Part shown: piece by piece, positions 44,391-55,572 of the stretch
Position numbering within the stretch: position 1 is the stretch's first letter
Layout: every line of letters begins with the position of its first letter
Assembly: GCA_009746045.1 (NCBI GenBank)
Contig: RPFO01000072.1
Location: 2,429,985 to 2,493,984 of the forward strand
Source of the DNA: Mesostigma viride
Taxonomy: Eukaryota; Streptophyta; Mesostigmatophyceae; Mesostigmatales; Mesostigmataceae
DNA: 64,000 nt
Direction of reading: 5' to 3'
Position numbers and translations under genes: made by a program
Notes under the pieces: model-generated
What the model was told of the DNA's origin: nothing
Seen by the model: only the letters and a program-made list of their open reading frames with translations
Database searches by the model: none

Positions 44391-46199
44391 TCCCGATCGA
44401 TCCATCCCGGCACCGTACGTGTGTGTTATGATACCCAACTGTGCAATCTTATTACTGTACCAGGTTGATAGTACAGTACCTTACAGTATACCCCTAGCTC
44501 CAAGTTTAAGATTGGGGTCCGACCAATCCAGGGCTCACGATCTGCTAGAATTTTACTACTTTGATTCGATTCTAATAAACTATACTACATTATGATCAGA
44601 ATATACTACATTATAATACTTAAATACTAGTAGAGGTCAAATCCCTGTCCAGGGTATCAAGATCTTAATGCTTGAAATCTTAAACGTGGGACAGGGGTGT
44701 ACTAGATCCGAACTGGCCAGTGGGCAGTGGCCCAGTGCCCTGGCCCAGTCTGCTGGCCTCCATACAGCGGGCTGGTCACTGGTCAGTCACGGCCTCACGG
44801 GGCGCCACGCGGAGCCAGGGATCGCTCCGTGTTGTTATATTTACGTCACGTTACGTCCGGCGTTCGGCGGGAAACTATGCCGGCAGAAGAATACCAGACG
44901 CGTTGCTGTACCACGGATTGTTGCCGTTATTCGTTTACACTAGTGACTGCCGGTCACTCGAGCGGCGCGTGAGCCCAGGCAGGGCATGTAGGAAATGGCT
45001 GACGTATTTTGGCAGTAATTTGTTTGATGAAGTCATGTTATGAGAAGCATTGTGAATTGCATGCGTCGGCATAAAAAGATTCACTAGAACCTGACTAGAA
45101 GCCGGGTTTTTGTCTGCCCGATATCTGGCTGGTCTTAGAGTTAGGGTGCGAAGTTCAGCTTTTTCGTCTTGTGTTTGTTACTCTGTGTCGGATAAGGTTA
45201 GCTTATGCAGTATACTATGGTGAGCAATCGGCCAAGGTGGTCGTTGTTCGTTCAATTCCTTCTCTCACAACTAGTTTGTTGCCTTCATTGAGATGAACTA
45301 TAATGTAGTCGGACCAGTCGGCGGCACCACCGTTAATGGTCGCCATGCTAAGGATGTGAGTCGAGACGGTTTCGTCTTATTAAGGACATGCAGCAGGGTA
45401 CTCCTTAGTGGAGCCACGCCTGATTGACTTGGTCGGCACGGTATTCCAGTTTAGAGGTCTATCGGGAGGGGTTGCTGGTTTGCTTCCCTGGAGCATTCAT
45501 TACTCTAGTATTGAGGGCAGCTGGTCCCGGATGTCCAAATGAGTGGTCATGCCGGATCTTGTCAGCCTAGTCACTGGATGTTCCATTGACTGGACTTGGC
45601 CGGTCTTTCTTATTGTATGAATATCGTCTGGATGTAATAAAATATCATTCAAGTTGAACAGTTTTGAAAAACATCATGCACAGTCGGTTTAAGGATATTG
45701 GCTACCGTGTAAACGGTGTGTTTGCCGGGACAGTAAACACCAAGCACTTGCATGGCCCGTTTATGAAAAGGGGGGCCCACTGCAATTGGCACTTGACTGG
45801 CACTTGACTGACCTACCCGGTGTGGCCGGGGGGCGGGTACGGACATCCTACAATACGTCCACCGTCGTGGACGATAGTGGGATTTGCTGGCATCATGTGC
45901 TTGATGCAGTGTTGAATTACGTAGGGGATGCAGTCTAGAATGTTTAGCCTGGCTGGGTGGCTCATGTTTTGGATTGGTCAGCGACACTCATCCCACACCG
46001 GCGCAGGCCTCTACATTTGAGTTCCAAGCCTATTATCTGTGGCCTCTGGACCATGGGGCAACCAAGTATTGCATCCTCTTTGCTTATGCTACGTCAACGC
46101 TCTATTGTATATGACCCCCTCGACCACCGCGGCCCCAGCAACTCCGGCAGCCCCAGCCTAGGGGAATACAGCAGCAGTAGTGTAGAATAGATAGACAGT
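44391..46199. other. No supported gene
   Basis: AT-rich (44440-44660) then mixed sequence. The open frames are short and lack recognisable motifs. A direct repeat GGCACTTGACT lies near 45796-45819. Confidence 0.5.
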
Positions 46200-46606
46200 G
46201 GCCTTGTACATGCCCGCCTACTACAGGCACTATACCAGCCTACTAGCCCAGCCTTTTTAGTCATGTACATGTGTGCCTATGATGAGCCACCATCCAGATG
46301 ATACCTAGCTTTATTTAATTATGCCGTGCCCATGCAGGGGGTCACTCCCTGCTGAGAAGCCATGCCCTAGCTTTTGTATAGCTGTGCTGATCTTCCCCAC
46401 CTATGACAGGCTCCCCTTAGCTGGGTGTTGCCTGAAACTCTGGGTGGTGCAGGTGCCCTAGTGCACCTAGAGCAAGTGTTGTTTACATTCCCACCCTTGC
46501 AGGAAGTAGCTTAGAATGTATGATAGGCCATATGCCCCTTCTCTGGGCTATGTGCTACATATACTCCCAACGGAGTTATGTTACAATTCAATTCAATTCA
46601 ATTCAA
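46200..46606 (+). mobile_element. 3' UTR and (ATTCA)n tail of the ORF1-type LINE family
   Basis: Similar to 38990-39429 (CATATGCCCCTTCTC, ACTCCCAACGGAG shared in order), but the tail is ACAATTCAATTCAATTCAATTCAA instead of (TAA)n. No coding part of this copy is recognised. Confidence 0.7.
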
Positions 46607-46624
46607 CGCTCTATTGCATCCACA

Positions 46625-46672
46625 TTAACTGCTCGCGAGTATTGCAGTACTGCAATACTCGCGAGCAGTTAA
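46625..46672. repeat. 48-bp perfect palindrome
   Basis: The left arm begins TTAACTGCTCGCGAGTATTG; the right arm is its exact reverse complement with no spacer (centre at 46648/46649). A copy is at 61035-61082. It lies between the ATTCA-tailed LINE end and an inverted LINE end. Confidence 0.97.
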
Positions 46673-46776
46673 ATCAATTATTGAACCTGTAGCCTGCATG
46701 CCTTGCAAATCCATGAGAGAAGGGGGTGGTACCCAGTACCCCCTTGCTGATCGATTATTATAGCAATCATGCAGGG

Positions 46777-47044
46777 ATCAATTAATTAATTAGAAACATA
46801 ACTCCGTTGGGAGTATCTGTAGCACATATCCCTGAGATCCCTTAAATGCCGCAAGAAGCTCTCGGAGACTCGCTTCACGCTGGACGACGACTTGACCCTG
46901 GCCCAGCAACAACGGCGACGCGAGCTATGGCCGACCTACCTTCAGCTCCGGCAGAGCGCAAGGGGGAAGCCGGTATACTGGAGGGGGGCGGTCATCCACG
47001 TTGACCACAAGCCCTGGCAGCCCCCTCCTGCCACCTCAGACTAG
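46777..47044. mobile_element. Rearranged ORF1-type LINE: inverted 3' end joined to an ORF1 C-terminal fragment
   Basis: On the minus strand 46837-46795 is the family's 3' end (ACTCCCAACGGAG), with an (ATTA)n tail at about 46780-46792. Directly adjoining on the plus strand, 46844-47044 encodes the last ~66 residues of an ORF1 homologue: TLDDDLTLAQQQRRRELW, PVYWRGAVIHVDHKPW, then stop. Head-to-head joining of a 5' part and a 3' end is what twin-primed insertion with 5' inversion would leave. Confidence 0.65.
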
Positions 47045-47046
47045 GA

Positions 47047-47122
47047 ATATATATTAAAAATATAATTACTTACAGCAGAGTGAAATCACTCAAACCAAAG
47101 CAAACGCCCAGCTATAAACCTA
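47047..47122 (-). mobile_element. Inverted 76-bp 3' tip of the RLE-type LINE
   Basis: Reverse complement of the last ~75 bp of the LINE 3' UTR. CTAGGAATATATA repeats at 47041 and 47120 and is its target duplication. A minimal insertion that truncated almost at once. Confidence 0.85.
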
Positions 47123-47142
47123 GGAATATATATATTAAAAAT

Positions 47143-50100
47143 CTCGGCGCGGCGGATCTGCAGGCCATGAGCTGTTACCGGTGCCCGGAAGCTCACTGCC
47201 AGCGGGTGTACTCCATTCACGGGCGCGCTCAGCACGCGCGCGCCTGTGTTGCTCAACGGCCCCTCAACCGGCCAGCAGTCCCGGCCCCCTCCCCCCTCCC
47301 GCCTCGGCTCCCACCGGCTCCCAGCCCCCGCCGCCCGACTACTCGGCCAGTTGGCGTTGGCTTGACACGGTTCCCTGGGATGCATGCGCCATCAACCCGA
47401 CGTCTACCCTGACCGACCTCCCCCACCGCGCGCGTAGCCTTTTCGCGCAATGTGCAATCGTTTCTCTCCGGCGCATGCACGCCGCTCCGGACGACCCGCT
47501 GGGCTTTAAACTGCACATGGTGACCCCCCGCCTGCTCCTCACCCCTCTCGGGCGTGGTGTGCGCGGCCTCCAGGGTGCGGTTATTGCCCGTTGCCGACGC
47601 TTTCTGCAGGGGGACTGGGAGGGGCTGTTTGGCGTGCCGCCCCCGCGCACGGCCCGGCTGTCGGGGGAGGTCAACTTCGAGCGGGTGGCCGCCGATGTCA
47701 TCCGCCTCGTCCGCGAGGGGCAGCTCAGCCGGGCCATGACCCGCTTGGAAATGGCCAAGCTGGCCCCCGCCAATGCGGCTACCCTGGCGGCCTTGGAGGC
47801 TCTTCACCCTGCGGAGCCCGGATTCCAGCTGCCCGTGCCGGACCCCCTGCCGGCCCCCCTCCGGCTGGACCGCGACTGCTTCCTGGAGGTGATGCGTGCG
47901 GTCCCGCGGGCTTCCTCTACCGGGCCGTCGGGCTGGCGCTACGAGCACTTGGAGGTCCTGGTGGGGCATGGGGGCGAGGACATTCTCTTTGACACCCTCA
48001 TTGACCTGGCGGCTGGTCGCGTTCCTCCCGCTGCGCGCGAGTGGTTAGCGGGCGCTCGCCTCCTCGCTCTGCTCAAGGGTGTCTTGCCCCCCCCGAGGGC
48101 AAGGTGCGCCCGATCGCCTGCGGTGAGGTGCTCCGCAAGCTCGTGGGCAAAGTGATCTGCCGCCAAAAGGCGCCCGAGCTCCGTGCCTTTTTCTGCCCGC
48201 CCCTCGCAGCGGGTGAGACCTCGGTGGCGGCCCAGCTGGGGGTGACGACTCCAGGCGGGGCGGATATCCTCATCCATTCGGTGCAGGCCTACCTCGAGGC
48301 CCACCCCACCCACGCTGTCGTCAAGGTCGACTGCCACAACGCGTTCAACAGTCTGTCCCGCGCCAGCATGTTTGCGGCCGTCATGGAGTCCTTCGAGGAC
48401 TTGTACGCTTGGACAGCCGTGTGCTACGGCCAGCCCGGCCAACTGGTTCACATCATGGAGGACGGCACTCGCGGCGGCCTGCTGTCGCGGTCGGGCACCC
48501 AGCAAGGGGACCCCCTGGGACCCCTGTACTTTGCCGCCCCCCTCCAGGGTTGCCTCCAAGCGGTCCATGCTGCCCACCCGGCGGTCGCTATTCAGGCCTA
48601 CTTGGATGATATCTACCTTCTGGGCCCTGTGCCGGACACCACCGCGGCTCTGCTGGCACTGCAGACCGCGGTGGCCGACATCAACCTCCAGTTGACCCTG
48701 GCCAAGTGCGCGGTGTACTCGCCCCAAGGTGATTGCTCCGGCTTTCCGCCCCAGCTCTTGGGCCGGGACGAGCGCCTCCATGGGTTGGATGTCCTCGGCG
48801 TTCCGGTTGGCGACCCCGCGTTTGTCATCGATGCTCTGCGGGCCGCCCTCGAGGCACGCACTGAGGTACTGCCCTTGATTGCGCGCCTTCATGATTCGCA
48901 GACCAAGGGTCTGCTTCTGTGGTTTTGCGCTCACCCTCGCGTCGTTCACTGGCTCCGGGGCGCTCTTCCGGCTCAGGTCCGGCTGGCCGCCGAGGGCCAC
49001 GACGAACGCATCCAGTCGGCCTTGGCGCAGCTGGTCCCGGGCCCCGACCTCCCGCCACATGCTATTCGCATTGCCTCCCTGCCTGCACGGATGGGTGGCT
49101 GCGGTCTGACTCGTGCCGCCCGGCTGGCCCCAGCAGCATTTTTGGGCTCCGTCGCTCAGTCGTGGGCGGAAAGCTGCCGGCTCCTGCCCCTTTTGGCAAC
49201 AGCAGCGCCTGACCTCCTGGACCCCAGCAGCCCTTTGCATGCCCTTCGTCACCGCCATCCAGGAGGCCTATGCTGAGATCCAGCAGGCCTGTTCTCCCGT
49301 CCGTGCCGCTCAGGCGGTACAGCGCCACCTCCCTCGCGGCACTCCCTCGGTCGCCTCCGTTCAATCTCCCGCCGCATTCCCTGCTCGCGTCATCGATAAA
49401 CACCAGAAAACCTACGCGGGTATTCTGCACACGGCTGATTGGATTGCTCTTTTCGCGGACCTCAACGCCCAGGGACGTGCGTGGCTGTTCTCGCTTTCCT
49501 TGCGGAGTGTGGGCTCGGCGTACCTTCGTGCTCTTCCCATGGCCCCCCATTCGCCTTGGCTCCCAGCCACTACTCGGTGGCGCTCCGGCACCAGCTATTT
49601 GCCCCGCAGCCTCTTGTTCCGGCCGGGCGGCCTTGTGGTAGCTGTGGGCAGCCGCTGGATCCCACGGGGACTCACTACCTTGCCTGCATGGGGGGCCAAC
49701 AGAATCAGAATTGGTATTTGTATTTGCACACTGTCCTCCTGACGGTGGTGCTCGCCATGATTCGGTCGGTTTTCCCCCACGCGAACATCCGGTCCGAGGA
49801 TGCGGATGGCGCTGCCTTCTATTCCCCCAACCACCGGCCTGACATCGTGGTGCTGGACTTTGAGGGGGGTGGCCGGCATCTGCTTATTGACGTTTCGGTG
49901 GCGCGGCCCTTGGCTCTTAGCCACGTGGCTGGGGCCTCCCTCACGGCAGGTTACACGGCGGACCGGGCGGAGCGGGCCAAGCTCCTGGCCTACGGCGACG
50001 TCGGGCACCATCGTGTGGTGCCCTTTGTCCTGGAGGAGTTTGGGGCCATGGGGCCCCTGACCTCCGCCTTCTTCAAGGAGTGTTGCCGGCTCCGGGAGGA

Positions 50101-50395
50101 CCGGCTGGACCTGGAGGGCCAGCGGGCCCCATGGTCGGCGCGGACCTGGACGTCATATTGGCGTCAGCGCTTGTCGGTGGCGCTGACTCGGGCCATGGCT
50201 GACATCATGCTCCGCCGTACGCGGGCTGATTTTGCGGTGCAGCAGGGCTATTAGGTTCCTCCCGTTAGGCGTTTCCATTGGTCTTATCGTAGTATAGAGC
50301 TTTGACATGGCTCTGTATATAGGTTTATAGCTGGGCGTTTGCTTTGGTTTGAGTGATTTCACTCTGCTGTAAGTAATTATATTTTTAATATATAT
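47143..50395 (+). mobile_element. RLE-type LINE, copy 5 (near-complete, 3.25 kb)
   Basis: Longest copy. It starts at CTCGGCGCGGCGG, 24 nt before the first Met, directly after an AT-rich TATATTAAAAAT, and ends TTTTTAATATATAT. Its right flank (CCGGCCCTCGGCCACTATAG) is that of copy 2, and no target duplication joins its own two flanks. It therefore looks like a recombinant between two LINE insertions. Confidence 0.9.
47167..50254 (+). pseudogene. LINE protein: zinc finger, RT, CCHC, restriction-like endonuclease (four frame breaks)
   Basis: About 1029 codons if continuous, close to R2-type protein length. Order: a zinc finger CPEAHCQRVYSIHGRAQHARAC (C-x4-C-x11-H-x3-C) near the N-terminus; a Pro-rich linker; an RT N-terminal region with ASSTGPSGWRYEHLE; RT with KVRPIACGEVLRKL, VVKVDCHNAFNSL (motif A), GTQQGDPLGPLYFA (B) and YLDD (C, 48600-48611); thumb; CGSCGQPLDPTGTHYLAC; and endonuclease HRPDIVVLDF...LLIDVSV. 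Breaks: a C-rich run near 47290, a C8 run at 48087-48094, a 4-bp insertion (ATGC) near 49239, and C6 instead of C7 near 49543. The same four breaks occur in copy 6. Confidence 0.88.
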
Positions 50396-50413
50396 CCGGC
50401 CCTCGGCCACTAT

Positions 50414-50705
50414 AGATTCTCTGCTGCCCATGTGTGGCGTGGGACACAACAACAACAACAACAACAACGACCTAGCAAGATCCTGGCAAGATATGAAAAA
50501 TTACAAGCATATGCTTGGCATATGCGTCGAACTCAGCAATGCGTCGCGCTTGGCTCTTGGCGCAAGAACAATACAAGGTGTGGGACCCCGGGCCCAACAA
50601 TGACAGGCCCAGGCCGCCCAGCCCCTTGGACGGAGCTCTTCCATGCTCTCCTGGGACGCAACAGGGTGTTTACTTGCATTCCTCACGGTGACCTTACAGT
50701 ACTGT
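50414..50705 (+). pseudogene. Decayed L1-like LINE tail fragment (unit 2)
   Basis: Copy of 37769-38060 at offset 12645; no difference seen. Confidence 0.65.
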
Positions 50706-50913
50706 ACAGTGTACACGCGTAACTTGGCTCCAGCTGGTCACATAATGCTCCTTTCTAAACCTTTCACCTATCACACTACCGTACCCGGCCCTCATCAGTC
50801 GGTGGGTAACAAGCTGGTCGATACGTGGTCGGTACCTCTTAACCTAACGATATTCCTATTGGTTAATAAAAAATACCCATTTACCCGGAACAACTGAAAT
50901 TACAAGCATACAT

Positions 50914-51567
50914 ATGAGAGTTGCAACTAGTACTTTGGGTAAGATATATAACACAGTTGCAATCTGTGCAATCTTATTTTTTCCGGTGAAATGGGTGTTA
51001 GTTTATTGCCATATAATGTTAATCATCCCGCCGCTCTCCTACGCGGACCTGCTGCGGTCAGCGACCGCCTCCACCACCGACGCCATCGCCACAAAGCTCC
51101 AGGAGCTGGAGAACCACCGCCAGGCCCAGCAACGGGAGGTCACCGACCGCGCTCGCCGCGAGTGCCGAGTGGTGCTACGTCGCTTCCCCCAGAAGCCAGG
51201 TGAGACGTCAACCTCTCTTGCTGACGAGCTCAAGAACCAGCTTCTTACCCTCATGGGCCTGGTAGGTGAGGTAGCACTGAGCGGGTGCCACCGCCTTCCC
51301 CACTCACGGGACAAGGCGGCTCCCCCACCAGTCCTCCTCACCTTCCCCTCCCCTGAGGATAAGCAGCGGTTCCTCTCTCGTCGCAAGCGGTTGCACGACC
51401 TCACCTGGACGCTGGATGACGACCTCACCCCCGCTCAGCAACAGCAGCGACGCGACCTGTGGCCGGAATACCTCCGCCATAAGCAGGACCCCCAGAAGCC
51501 CAAGGTGTACTGGAGGGGCGGGGACCTGATGATCAACCACAAGATGTGGACGCCCCCAGCGGGCTAG
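50914..51567 (+). CDS. LINE ORF1-like protein (unit 2)
   Basis: The 217-codon frame is identical in translation to that at 38269-38922, with the same coiled-coil-like start and YWRGGDLMIN C-terminus. Both tandem copies keep the frame open. The homologous part starts at about 51030. Confidence 0.7.
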   Translation: MRVATSTLGKIYNTVAICAILFFPVKWVLVYCHIMLIIPPLSYADLLRSATASTTDAIATKLQELENHRQAQQREVTDRARRECRVVLRRFPQKPGETSTSLADELKNQLLTLMGLVGEVALSGCHRLPHSRDKAAPPPVLLTFPSPEDKQRFLSRRKRLHDLTWTLDDDLTPAQQQQRRDLWPEYLRHKQDPQKPKVYWRGGDLMINHKMWTPPAG

Positions 51568-52074
51568 AATAGCAATAGCCCTAGATTGTAACCATTGGCG
51601 TCACTGCCGCTAAGGCAGCCATGCCTAGACTGTTTGCCTAGCTGTGCCAACACACCTAGTCACGTGCCGCCAACGCACGGTCCACAACCAGCCATAGCCT
51701 AGTACAGCCATGCTACGCCCTGGCTATGTTTAGCCAAGCCATGCCTATAATGGGACCCCCCATGGATGTTGCATTAAGAATTTAGCCATGCTATGCCATG
51801 CAGAGAGATGCTCTCTGTCGAGACGCCATGTCCTAGCTCTTGTATAGCCATGCTGATCTTCCTCCCTCACAGGCATGCTCCCCCCTTACCCGGGCATAGC
51901 GTGATATGTAGACCATGAGGGTGCAGGTGCCCTGGTGCACCTAGAGCAAGGGTAGCTTACATTCCCACCCTTGCATGAAGTAGCCTAGGATGTATTAAAA
52001 GCCATATGCCCCTTCTCAGGGATATGCGCTACATTGACTCCCAACGGAGCGATGTTGATAATAATAATAATAAT
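51568..52074 (+). mobile_element. 3' UTR and (TAA)n tail (unit 2)
   Basis: Copy of 38923-39429. Confidence 0.7.
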
Positions 52075-53792
52075 CCCACGGTCCTAAATTTAGGACTTTG
52101 TCCTAAATCGTCCTAGTGGTCTCTATAACCGAGGTACCGGGGGGGGGGTCACTATATGGACCGTACCCCATGTGGACCGTACCCGGCATGATGTACCCGA
52201 CCCGTGGTTACTACCGGCACATGGTACCCGGATTCCGTACCCGGGTACCGGGTATAATGGCGGGAAAGTAGGTACCTCGACCAAAAATATTACCGATTTT
52301 GGAGCGAAAAAGTGGGTGCGGGAATGAAGTGAGGTGGATATGGCGACCTGACAATCGTGGCCGGCGTTTTCACGTGCGTTTATCATTTCGGGCGCCCAGT
52401 AGCAAAAACGAAAGGTTGTTAGTTATGCTTAAAGGCTGTGAATATTTTCTGCGCAAGTTTTTATGTGTAGCGCTGTATCACAGCGGCACAACACAAATGG
52501 GTCGCAGATCGCCTGCTCGCGGAGGGTCGATTTTGGCACAAACATGTTAGTGTATTAGCAATGGTGGTGCGAATCAAGCCAGGAAACTTTTGTGGACAAT
52601 TTTTATTAGAGTCTGGAGTTCAGTTATAAACGGAGTATTTGACATGGGAGCGCCTGGGCCGTGATATTCTTGCCCGATTTCCATTGTCGACCATGTTTTA
52701 GGGACGTTCAGGCTGGGCAGCGAGCGCACCTTATAGGTCTTCACTTTCGGTATTTCTTGGACCTAGAACGCAGCACAAGCGTGGTTTATATCATGGTCGA
52801 ACCGGTTGGCCAGCTTTGGTGCGCTCAGCTCTCGGAAAGCTGACCTCGCTGCGGATTTCAGCGACTTTTTTGCAACCATCTGGAATGAGGCGACGTAAGT
52901 AGCAGGTAAGTGCCGGGTTGTCCTAGATCATGAGTGTAACTGGCAATTAACGCTGTCGTGGTGTTTTGAGTCAGCCAGCTATGCCTAAAAAGAGGGGACG
53001 CTCTCTGTGCACATAACTGTCACACATAGTTGGTTTACGTCATACAATTTTTTACGTCTCTATCTTCGTCGTCCGCTGCAGCTAAAACACACATGCGTAA
53101 GAGCAGTTTTACTCATGCGTTAGTTATAAACCATGGTCCTATGGCCTGCAGTCGTTCAGGGTGTTCTCAGACAGTATATACAGTATGGTTTACGTGTTAC
53201 ATGCACCCTGAATTCGCTCACAAAGCGTTGCATGTTAGCACAACGTTGTTTTGTAACTTGATTTGGCTGCATTCATGTGTTAGTTGCAATGCAAATGCAA
53301 TTTTTTTTCATCGCTGGGTGGTGGCCAGCATGTCCGTGATGTCAAAGAAGGTTTGGCATATGCTTAGAGAAAGTTTACCGCAAGGGGTGGGCCATGTTCA
53401 AGCCGGGCAACCTCAGCAACCATGCAACCCTATATTGCATTACCTGCACCATCTGTGACACCGTTAATCACGCGTATATATAGAGGCAGCCACAGCAGGG
53501 GTATGGCCTTGTTATACGCTGCCCCGCCATCCCAAGGCCTCGTAGGGTCCCCTAGCGCTTGTAAGATGCTCAAGGGACCGTGTGGATAGCATGGTCATGC
53601 GTTGACAATAATTGGTCCTAATGGTCCTAAAACCCACATTTTGGCCAAATTCGCGCTTTGACTAGGTCTGGCAGGTGGCAGGGCCCATTCATGCACTAAA
53701 TGTAATTATTTGACCCCAGGTTTTTGATAGAAACTAAAAAAGTGTGTTATCTGTCATGGGCACGAATGCCAGGGTCAAATTTTAATGTTTGC
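52075..53792. other. Palindrome-ended non-coding segment (unit 2)
   Basis: Copy of 39430-41148, with one fewer G in the run near 52139 and C at 52972. No gene is supported. Confidence 0.5.
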
Positions 53793-53814
53793 ATATATAT
53801 TTTTTAATATACAT

Positions 53815-55572
53815 TGTCCAAAAACCAAATGTCCTCATTTGAGGACATAGTCCTCGTTTGAGACAGGGGGGGTCAGGGGCGTGGTTTTGGCGCCAAATTT
53901 GGTCCTAGGGTCACTTGGTGGGTTTTGGCGCGAAACTGGGATAGGTACTGAGCGCGCCAAGCCCCTGGGGTCGACAGGGGTCGACCGTACCTGGAAAATA
54001 TGAGGCGACGAAAAGTACCTACAACAGCAAGAACATCGCAATGCAATCGAGTGTTTTGTCGAGTGGCGGCTATGGGGTCGTGCCAGTTCCGAGGCTTGCC
54101 TGAATGTTATAGGGCATTATTTTGCCCCGGACGAAGACAGCATTTTAGATCGTCATCTAGTGATTTCGAAGATGCTATTCTTCACGTGCAGGTGCTTTGT
54201 ATATGTCGAAAATTTTGTTCATGAACGGATTTTGGCACTGTTGAAGAAAATCTGAGAGCTACGTAGATCGCATGATAGGTCAGTTCGCAGTTCGGTTTTA
54301 CAATTTCTTTTTCCGCCCAGGCGCTGCGGATATCGCGAGTATGGGTTATGGTACGCTTCTGGGCTTATGGGCGACATGGGGAGAAGAGGGACCTGGGCAG
54401 TTGCATGCGTCAAAGAGTCTCTATTTTTTCGTCGTGATGTCGCAGTCGCGCCTGGCGAAAACCAGGGCGAGCGCGAGCCATATTTTTCTTTTGCCGCAAG
54501 GCTGGGTGCTTCCCACGCGTCACCGTCCTTGAATATATATTTCTTGAGCTGGCCCGCGCAGCTGGCGGCCTGGGCGCACGTCAAGAACAAGGTTCCGACT
54601 GTCATTCTCAACCGCATCGTTCTAAGTAAGCGTGTTAAGCGGATTGTAACCTGTAACTCCCGCAGACGTGATAATTCCGGTTGCTTTCAATGCCCAACTT
54701 CGTGTTTTTGATTACGTTAATGTCCGGGCAATAACGGAAGTTTGCTGGGCAGTACTTTCTTTTCCCGTTGCGTCACTGAAAAGGTAAACGGCCTTGCGTT
54801 ATCAAAACAGCAGCAATTAGATGTCGCTGTGCTTAATTGCGATGTGGTAGTTTGATTCAACACATATACTGCCTTGTTGCTGAGAAGTTTTTCAAGGCTT
54901 GCTGGTATGTTGCCCATATGTTTCTAATGCTTCAACTCATGTCCAAGTGATCAAGACTGGCTTGGAAACTTGAGCTTGTCATGTTTACATTGTGCTTGTG
55001 CTACAACTTGTGCCTCTTTGCAGTATATGTTTTATATATAATGTAAGGGTTCAGCATCATTGTTTAGCACCGTGGTGGCAGCCGAGCCTCTACTAACGAT
55101 CATGGACCTAACCTTGGCAAGTATTTGCTTCATATTTCACTCTTTGGACTGAGCTAGCTTTACACCTGCTGTTTGGCCTGCACCATGGTCCCTGGCTGCC
55201 AGTTACATTTTGTGCCCCCCCCTGGCAGGCTGCAGGGTCTATGGCTGCGAGGGTGTAACATAGACATGTTCTGGGCACCCTGGGTGCATTTTCAGGACCA
55301 GCCATGACCTGGCCATGCCTTCTTTCTTGGCATATTGTTGACTTGAGTGCTTTTTGGTCACTCGCGTAGCGACCCCCCTGCATTTATTAATCGTAAACAA
55401 TTATACAATGAGCATATTTCATGGATGTTAAGCATTGCAACTCTTGAACATATCATAAATGAACATGGTTCCATACCGTACCCATGGATTTGTTGACATG
55501 TGTTAGTTATTACAAATGGTATCCATGCTTAAAAATGTCCTCATTTGAGGACATTTTCTTGGTGATTAGACA
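53815..55572. mobile_element. 1758-bp non-autonomous DNA element, present only in unit 2
   Basis: It interrupts unit 2 exactly at the LINE 5' junction. ACAT is duplicated on both sides (53811-53814 and 55573-55576) and single in unit 1 (41167-41170). The ends are imperfect inverted repeats: TGTCCAAAAACCAAATGTCC on the left against TGTCTAATCACCAAGAAAAT on the reverse right end. Each is followed by an inner hairpin ATGTCCTCATTTGAGGACAT (left 53829-53848, right near 55537). No transposase is encoded; the open frames inside are short and unrecognised. The superfamily is not assigned. Confidence 0.8.

Larger units (their letters stand above)
37751..50395. repeat. Tandem segmental duplication, unit 1
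   Basis: The 12,645-bp block is 37751-41166, LINE copy 3, 42495-47142 and the LINE at 47143. It recurs from 50396 onward. Differences seen: a G run of 11 versus 10 near 39494/52139, A40328 versus C52972, C42945 versus T57351, a 4-bp insertion near 57662, and a 1758-bp element present only in unit 2. Confidence 0.95.

Noticed and set aside
47939-49258. 439-codon minus-strand frame opposite the LINE RT
   Set aside because: Antisense shadow of GC-rich coding sequence; the sense strand carries clear RT motifs.
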